Source of the DNA: JAYEID01 sp964581885
GTDB lineage: Bacteria; Patescibacteriota; WWE3; JAUXAW01; JAYEID01
Length of the DNA: 6,112 bases
Direction of reading: 5' to 3'
Assembly (NCBI GenBank): GCA_964581885.1
Contig: CAZOPS010000041.1
Location: 1-6,112 of the forward strand
Below are positions 5,261 through 6,112 of this stretch, piece after piece (the first letter of the stretch is position 1; every line of letters begins with the position of its first letter). Both the position numbers and the translations under genes were made by a program. Below the pieces are notes generated by a model, which was given only the letters and a program-made list of their open reading frames with translations, ran no database searches and was not told the origin of the DNA.

Positions 5261-6112
5261 TTACTTCAATGCTTCTGCAATGCTGTCCGCCAAAGCGAGA
5301 ATCTTCTGCTTATCTTTCTGCTTATAGATAGCGGGTGTTCTACCGTCCTCTCCCTCAGTGGCGCTTGCCGTGATAACCACCGTAGGTGTAACTTTTTCGT
5401 CGGGGTCCTCGTAAAGATTGCGCAGGAGTCCTCTGAGCACGGGACCTGAAGCTTCCCACATCCACATGTCTTCACTCTCTCCTAGTTCAGTGTAGACGCG
5501 CCGCTCTACACGCCCAGGGGAAATGGTCACCTGGACGTCCTCATCGTAATTCAGGACAAAGGGCGGATTGCTACGGAGGGGGTCATTTTCGCCTGCAACC
5601 AGCAAACTTGCGATTTCCTCACCCCCTATACTTTCCGTGTCCAGAACTCCGTCCAGCTTACGAAGAAGCTCTTCAAAGTCAAATTCGAAGTGCTCTTCGT
5701 CCGCAGGAGCGGTTTCTACTATCACGGTTGCCCTGAGAAGCGCCCTCGGAATATCGAGAGCTTCAGCTAAGCCCTGCTCGGGTTCATCTCCTACATAGGC
5801 GGCGGAGATTCCTAAGCCGAACATATCTTCCTCTCGATTCAGAACGAGAATGTCCACGCCCGTCTTGAAGAAGGGACCGTAGCCATCGTAATCATATCCA
5901 CGGTGCCACCTGTCCCGTGTAGATAGTGCTGCCTCCGCTGACGTGAGTAGCTCCTCGAGGAAGTTGTTGGTTGCACCCTTCATATGAGGAGCTCTCAGTG
6001 AATATACTGCTAGTCCTAGGGCGTCCTCGCTTCTTCCCACCGCCTGCATTTGGTGGTTCTCGGTAGCGCGTGCACCTTTGGTTGAACCTCCTGCAAAGGT
6101 GGTTATCGCAGT
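5261..6112 (-). CDS. Unrecognised cytoplasmic acidic protein (start outside window)
   Basis: The frame is open on the - strand from the window edge (6112) to TAA at 5261-5263, giving 283 residues. The first ATG (6049) is probably internal, because coding continues upstream with ITTFAGGSTKGARATENHQ and no stop. I do not recognise the family. What can be seen: no signal peptide or membrane helix in the visible part, no cysteine at all, many Asp and Glu, a Gly/Ser-rich start, an aromatic stretch DRWHRGYDYDGYGPFF, a hydrophobic strand DILVLN followed by DMFGLGISAAYVGD, an acidic helix FEFDFEELLRKL, and a C-terminal helix rich in Ala and Lys (KQKILALADSIAEALK). The strand-then-FGL region faintly recalls PP2C phosphatases, but the Asp-Gly metal motif is absent, so I do not assign it. 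It is convergent with the haem protein gene and more GC-rich, so it is likely an independent unit. Confidence 0.8.
   Translation of the reverse strand, partial: TAITTFAGGSTKGARATENHQMQAVGRSEDALGLAVYSLRAPHMKGATNNFLEELLTSAEAALSTRDRWHRGYDYDGYGPFFKTGVDILVLNREEDMFGLGISAAYVGDEPEQGLAEALDIPRALLRATVIVETAPADEEHFEFDFEELLRKLDGVLDTESIGGEEIASLLVAGENDPLRSNPPFVLNYDEDVQVTISPGRVERRVYTELGESEDMWMWEASGPVLRGLLRNLYEDPDEKVTPTVVITASATEGEDGRTPAIYKQKDKQKILALADSIAEALK

Noticed and set aside
5568..5798. Plus-strand Ser/Arg-rich frame opposite the right-end gene.
   Set aside because: It is a low-complexity reflection of the acidic protein's codons; the - strand frame is longer and has protein-like composition.

Overview
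The window looks like a piece of a Candidate Phyla Radiation (Patescibacteria) genome, probably metagenome-derived. This rests on recognition of protein style, not on a marker gene. The two large exported proteins are rich in Thr, Ser, Asp and Gly, and end in a surface module of a type I associate with this group (Tyr-Trp-Gly-Ile ... Ser-Gly-x-Tyr-Ser-Gly ... Thr-Phe-x-Ala-Val). Most starts also lack a clear Shine-Dalgarno site, and AT-rich repetitive spacers sit between genes. TGA works as an ordinary stop here: it ends both surface proteins, so the TGA=Gly code of Gracilibacteria/Absconditabacteria does not apply.

Layout. Four genes on the + strand come first: (1) the 3' end of a surface protein (1-969); (2) a complete secreted surface protein with disulfide-type repeats (1048-2730), whose last ~275 residues are paralogous to gene 1; (3) an envelope protein (2821-4296) with a signal peptide, two beta-rich extracellular domains, a membrane hairpin, a very acidic linker and a C-terminal bacterial SH3 domain; (4) a six-helix MsrQ/ferric-reductase-like haem membrane protein (4405-5037). 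A convergent, more GC-rich gene of unknown function fills the right end on the - strand (5261-6112, its start lies outside the window). Between the convergent genes is a two-tier RNA fold, best read as the terminator of the - strand gene.

The four + strand genes all act in or outside the cell membrane: two secreted or wall-associated proteins, a membrane-anchored protein that could hold the wall through SH3, and a membrane haem carrier. Gaps of 78-108 bp allow either one transcript or separate units. A shared envelope role is an inference from order and location only. I see no CRISPR array, tRNA, rRNA, insertion sequence or recognised defence system. The least explained items are the - strand protein, the folded element before it, the hairpin/AT-rich spacer at 2731-2820, and a haem protein without its usual partner.
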